NCBI GenBank assembly: GCA_035552395.1
Contig: DASZLL010000134.1
Coordinates: forward strand, 1-6,033
Length of the DNA: 6,033 nt
Source: Bog-473 sp035552395
Lineage (GTDB): Bacteria; Actinomycetota; Acidimicrobiia; Acidimicrobiales; RAAP-2
Direction: 5' to 3'
The number at the start of each line of letters is the position of its first letter. Within the stretch, counting starts at the first letter, position 1. The notes beneath the pieces were generated by a model that saw nothing but the letters and a program-made list of their open reading frames with translations, had not been told where the DNA came from and did not search any database. The translations under genes and the position numbers were made by a program. Shown here piece by piece: positions 4,892 through 6,033 of this stretch.

Positions 4892-5791
4892 GTGCGCTTC
4901 ATCCTTCAGTATCCCGAGGCGTCGGGCAGCGGCATCGACCTGCTCGACGCCGGCGCGATCCCCGAGATCGCCGCTGCGGCAGAAACGGCTGGTTGGCACG
5001 GCATCGCGCTCACCGAGCACCCCGCGCCGAGCAGCCGCTGGCTCGAGACGGGTGGGCATCAGAGCCTCGATCCCTTCGTCGCGCTGGCCGCAGCCGCGGG
5101 CGCGACCAAAAAATTGGCGCTGGTGACGAACCTGAGCGTGGTCCCCTACCGGAACCCGCTCTTGTTGGCGAAGAGCGCCGCCACCTTGAACCGCATGTCC
5201 GAGGGTCGCTTCTACCTGGGCGCAGGTGCGGGCTATCTCAAGTCTGAGTACTACGCGCTCGGGGTCGACTTCGAAGAGCGCAACGCCCTCTTCGAAGAAG
5301 CCCTCCAGGTCATGCAGCTCCATTGGAGCGGCGAACCGTTCAGCTTCGAGGGGCGCCATTTCTCCGCACGTGACATTCAGGCCCTCCCCGCTCCGCGCAA
5401 CCACGCGGTCCCGATCTGGATGGGCGGGAACTCTGACGCCGCGCTGCGGCGGGCGGCCACGTACGCCGCCGGCTGGATGCCGATGACGGCGCCCGCCTCG
5501 GTCGCCAAGACCGCTCGCACACCACCGGTCACCACGACGGAGGAGCTGCGCGAGCGCCTCGAGGTCCTCAAGCGCTTTGCCGGCGACCGCTACGACGAGC
5601 TCGAGCTCATCATGGGCTACTCGGGCCCGAAGTTGTCGCGCATCGACCAAGAGGCCGAACGGGCCCGAGACCGACTCGGCGAACTGGAGGAATTGGGGGT
5701 CGATTGGGTCTTCGTCGGCCCGCCGTGGTCGTTGGCGCCAGGACCAAGAGATTGGCTCGAAGCGTTCGCGGCCACCTTCATCTCGACGTGA
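4892..5791 (+). CDS. LLM class oxidoreductase, Rv2161c-like (probable F420-dependent)
   Basis: This 299-residue protein has the TIM-barrel pattern of bacterial luciferase-like enzymes. It begins MRFILQYPEA, and a TEHP segment (41-44) follows the second strand. LDPFVALAAAAG is at 59-70 and NLSVVPYRNPLLLAKSAATL at 80-99. The block GRFYLGAGAGYLKSEYYALG (105-124), followed by VDFEERNALFEEAL, resembles the Rv2161c-type (TIGR03619) group of probable F420-dependent oxidoreductases. PIWMGGNS (174-181) matches the usual cofactor-phosphate region. Hydride transfer with F420 (or FMN) on an unknown substrate is inferred from the family; no F420 biosynthesis gene is in view. It is divergent from the dioxygenase operon across 242 bp and convergent with the MpaB-like gene, with 28 bp between stops. 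It appears complete, with normal length and a GTG start supported by a ribosome binding site. Confidence 0.93.
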   Translation: MRFILQYPEASGSGIDLLDAGAIPEIAAAAETAGWHGIALTEHPAPSSRWLETGGHQSLDPFVALAAAAGATKKLALVTNLSVVPYRNPLLLAKSAATLNRMSEGRFYLGAGAGYLKSEYYALGVDFEERNALFEEALQVMQLHWSGEPFSFEGRHFSARDIQALPAPRNHAVPIWMGGNSDAALRRAATYAAGWMPMTAPASVAKTARTPPVTTTEELRERLEVLKRFAGDRYDELELIMGYSGPKLSRIDQEAERARDRLGELEELGVDWVFVGPPWSLAPGPRDWLEAFAATFIST

Positions 5792-5819
5792 GCGGGGAGC
5801 GACGTCTCACCGCCCGGAC

Positions 5820-6033
5820 TCAGAGGAGGCACCGCCCGTTACGGATGCGCCGGCGCATGTCCCACAGATAGAGGTCGAAGGGCAGGGCCCGTAGCGGGCG
5901 CGGCGTGAGCGCGTTGGCGATCCGCAGGACTCGGCGGTTCAGAGCGAAGGCCTGCTGTTCGCGTCGGCCCCAGGCCAGGCCGAGCTCCTGACGGAAGGCC
6001 GCCGGGAGGAATCCGGCGGTCACGGCGCGGTGG
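5820..6033 (-). CDS. C-terminal fragment, MpaB/DUF2236-like (oxygenase MpaB family) protein
   Basis: The frame is open from the right edge to the TGA at 5822-5820, giving 71 visible residues of a 5'-truncated gene. A GTG at 6023 is in frame, but the reading frame continues past it to the edge, and the visible residues look like the end of a larger protein. The segment has FLPAAFRQELGLAWGRREQ, a helix of the type RRVLRIANALTP, and then PRPLRALPFDLYLWDMRRRIRNGR. This resembles the C-terminal end of DUF2236 (MpaB/latex-clearing-protein catalytic domain) proteins, where a W-x-x-R helix is followed by P-x-x-L-R and a basic tail. The family's haem- or metal-binding histidines would lie outside the window, so activity cannot be judged. 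Full members are about 280-400 residues. Assignment is by memory of the family pattern and is moderate. Confidence 0.6.
   Translation of the reverse strand, partial: HRAVTAGFLPAAFRQELGLAWGRREQQAFALNRRVLRIANALTPRPLRALPFDLYLWDMRRRIRNGRCLL

Noticed and set aside
3873..5126. 417-codon plus-strand frame opposite the dioxygenase
   Set aside because: Composition is typical of an antisense shadow; it crosses the divergent intergenic gap and overlaps the LLM gene out of frame.
4757..5650. 297-codon minus-strand frame opposite the LLM gene
   Set aside because: Shadow of the LLM gene, which has family motifs throughout and a ribosome binding site.
5792..5819. Possible bidirectional terminator between the LLM gene and the MpaB-like gene
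   Set aside because: Only short CGGG/CCCG arms with poor pairing and no T run; not supportable.

Overview
The window is uniformly GC-rich. It carries short genes packed on both strands with GTG starts mixed with ATG starts. It also has a luciferase-like oxidoreductase of the Rv2161c (F420-type) group and the C-terminal end of an MpaB/DUF2236-like protein. Together these suggest a chromosomal segment of an actinobacterium, possibly an environmental or uncultured one. That assignment is inference from composition and gene families; there is no rRNA or marker gene here.

Layout, left to right. (1) Bases 1-183, minus strand: the first 61 codons of an exported protein with a clear signal peptide, running off the left edge. 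(2) Bases 184-382: an AT-richer intergenic stretch with a 6-bp inverted repeat (265-286). (3) Bases 383-2007, minus strand: a two-gene unit, a carboxymuconolactone decarboxylase/AhpD-like protein followed after 2 bp by an extended SDR (NAD-dependent epimerase/dehydratase). (4) Bases 2008-2061: a 54-bp divergent promoter region with a GTCGAC tandem repeat and overlapping -10-like hexamers. (5) Bases 2062-2874, plus strand: a classical SDR oxidoreductase, apparently leaderless. (6) Bases 2929-4649, minus strand: a phytanoyl-CoA dioxygenase family protein followed after 29 bp by a second classical SDR; this unit converges on the plus-strand SDR. (7) Bases 4650-4891: a divergent intergenic region. 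(8) Bases 4892-5791, plus strand: the F420-type luciferase-like oxidoreductase. (9) Bases 5820-6033, minus strand: the C-terminal end of an MpaB/DUF2236-like protein running off the right edge.

Five of the seven genes are oxidoreductases by family (three SDRs, one Fe(II)/2-oxoglutarate dioxygenase, one LLM flavin/F420 enzyme), and the AhpD-like and MpaB-like genes also belong to redox families. This is the usual content of actinobacterial catabolic islands for lipids, steroids, terpenoids or xenobiotics: hydroxylation by the PhyH enzyme, then alcohol/ketone interconversion by SDRs. No substrate can be named from sequence. I see no transposase, integrase, CRISPR array, tRNA, rRNA or toxin-antitoxin pair, and no clear evidence of an undescribed system. 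The best second looks are the compact divergent promoter with its hexamer repeat, the altered AhpD active site and the secreted protein at the left edge.
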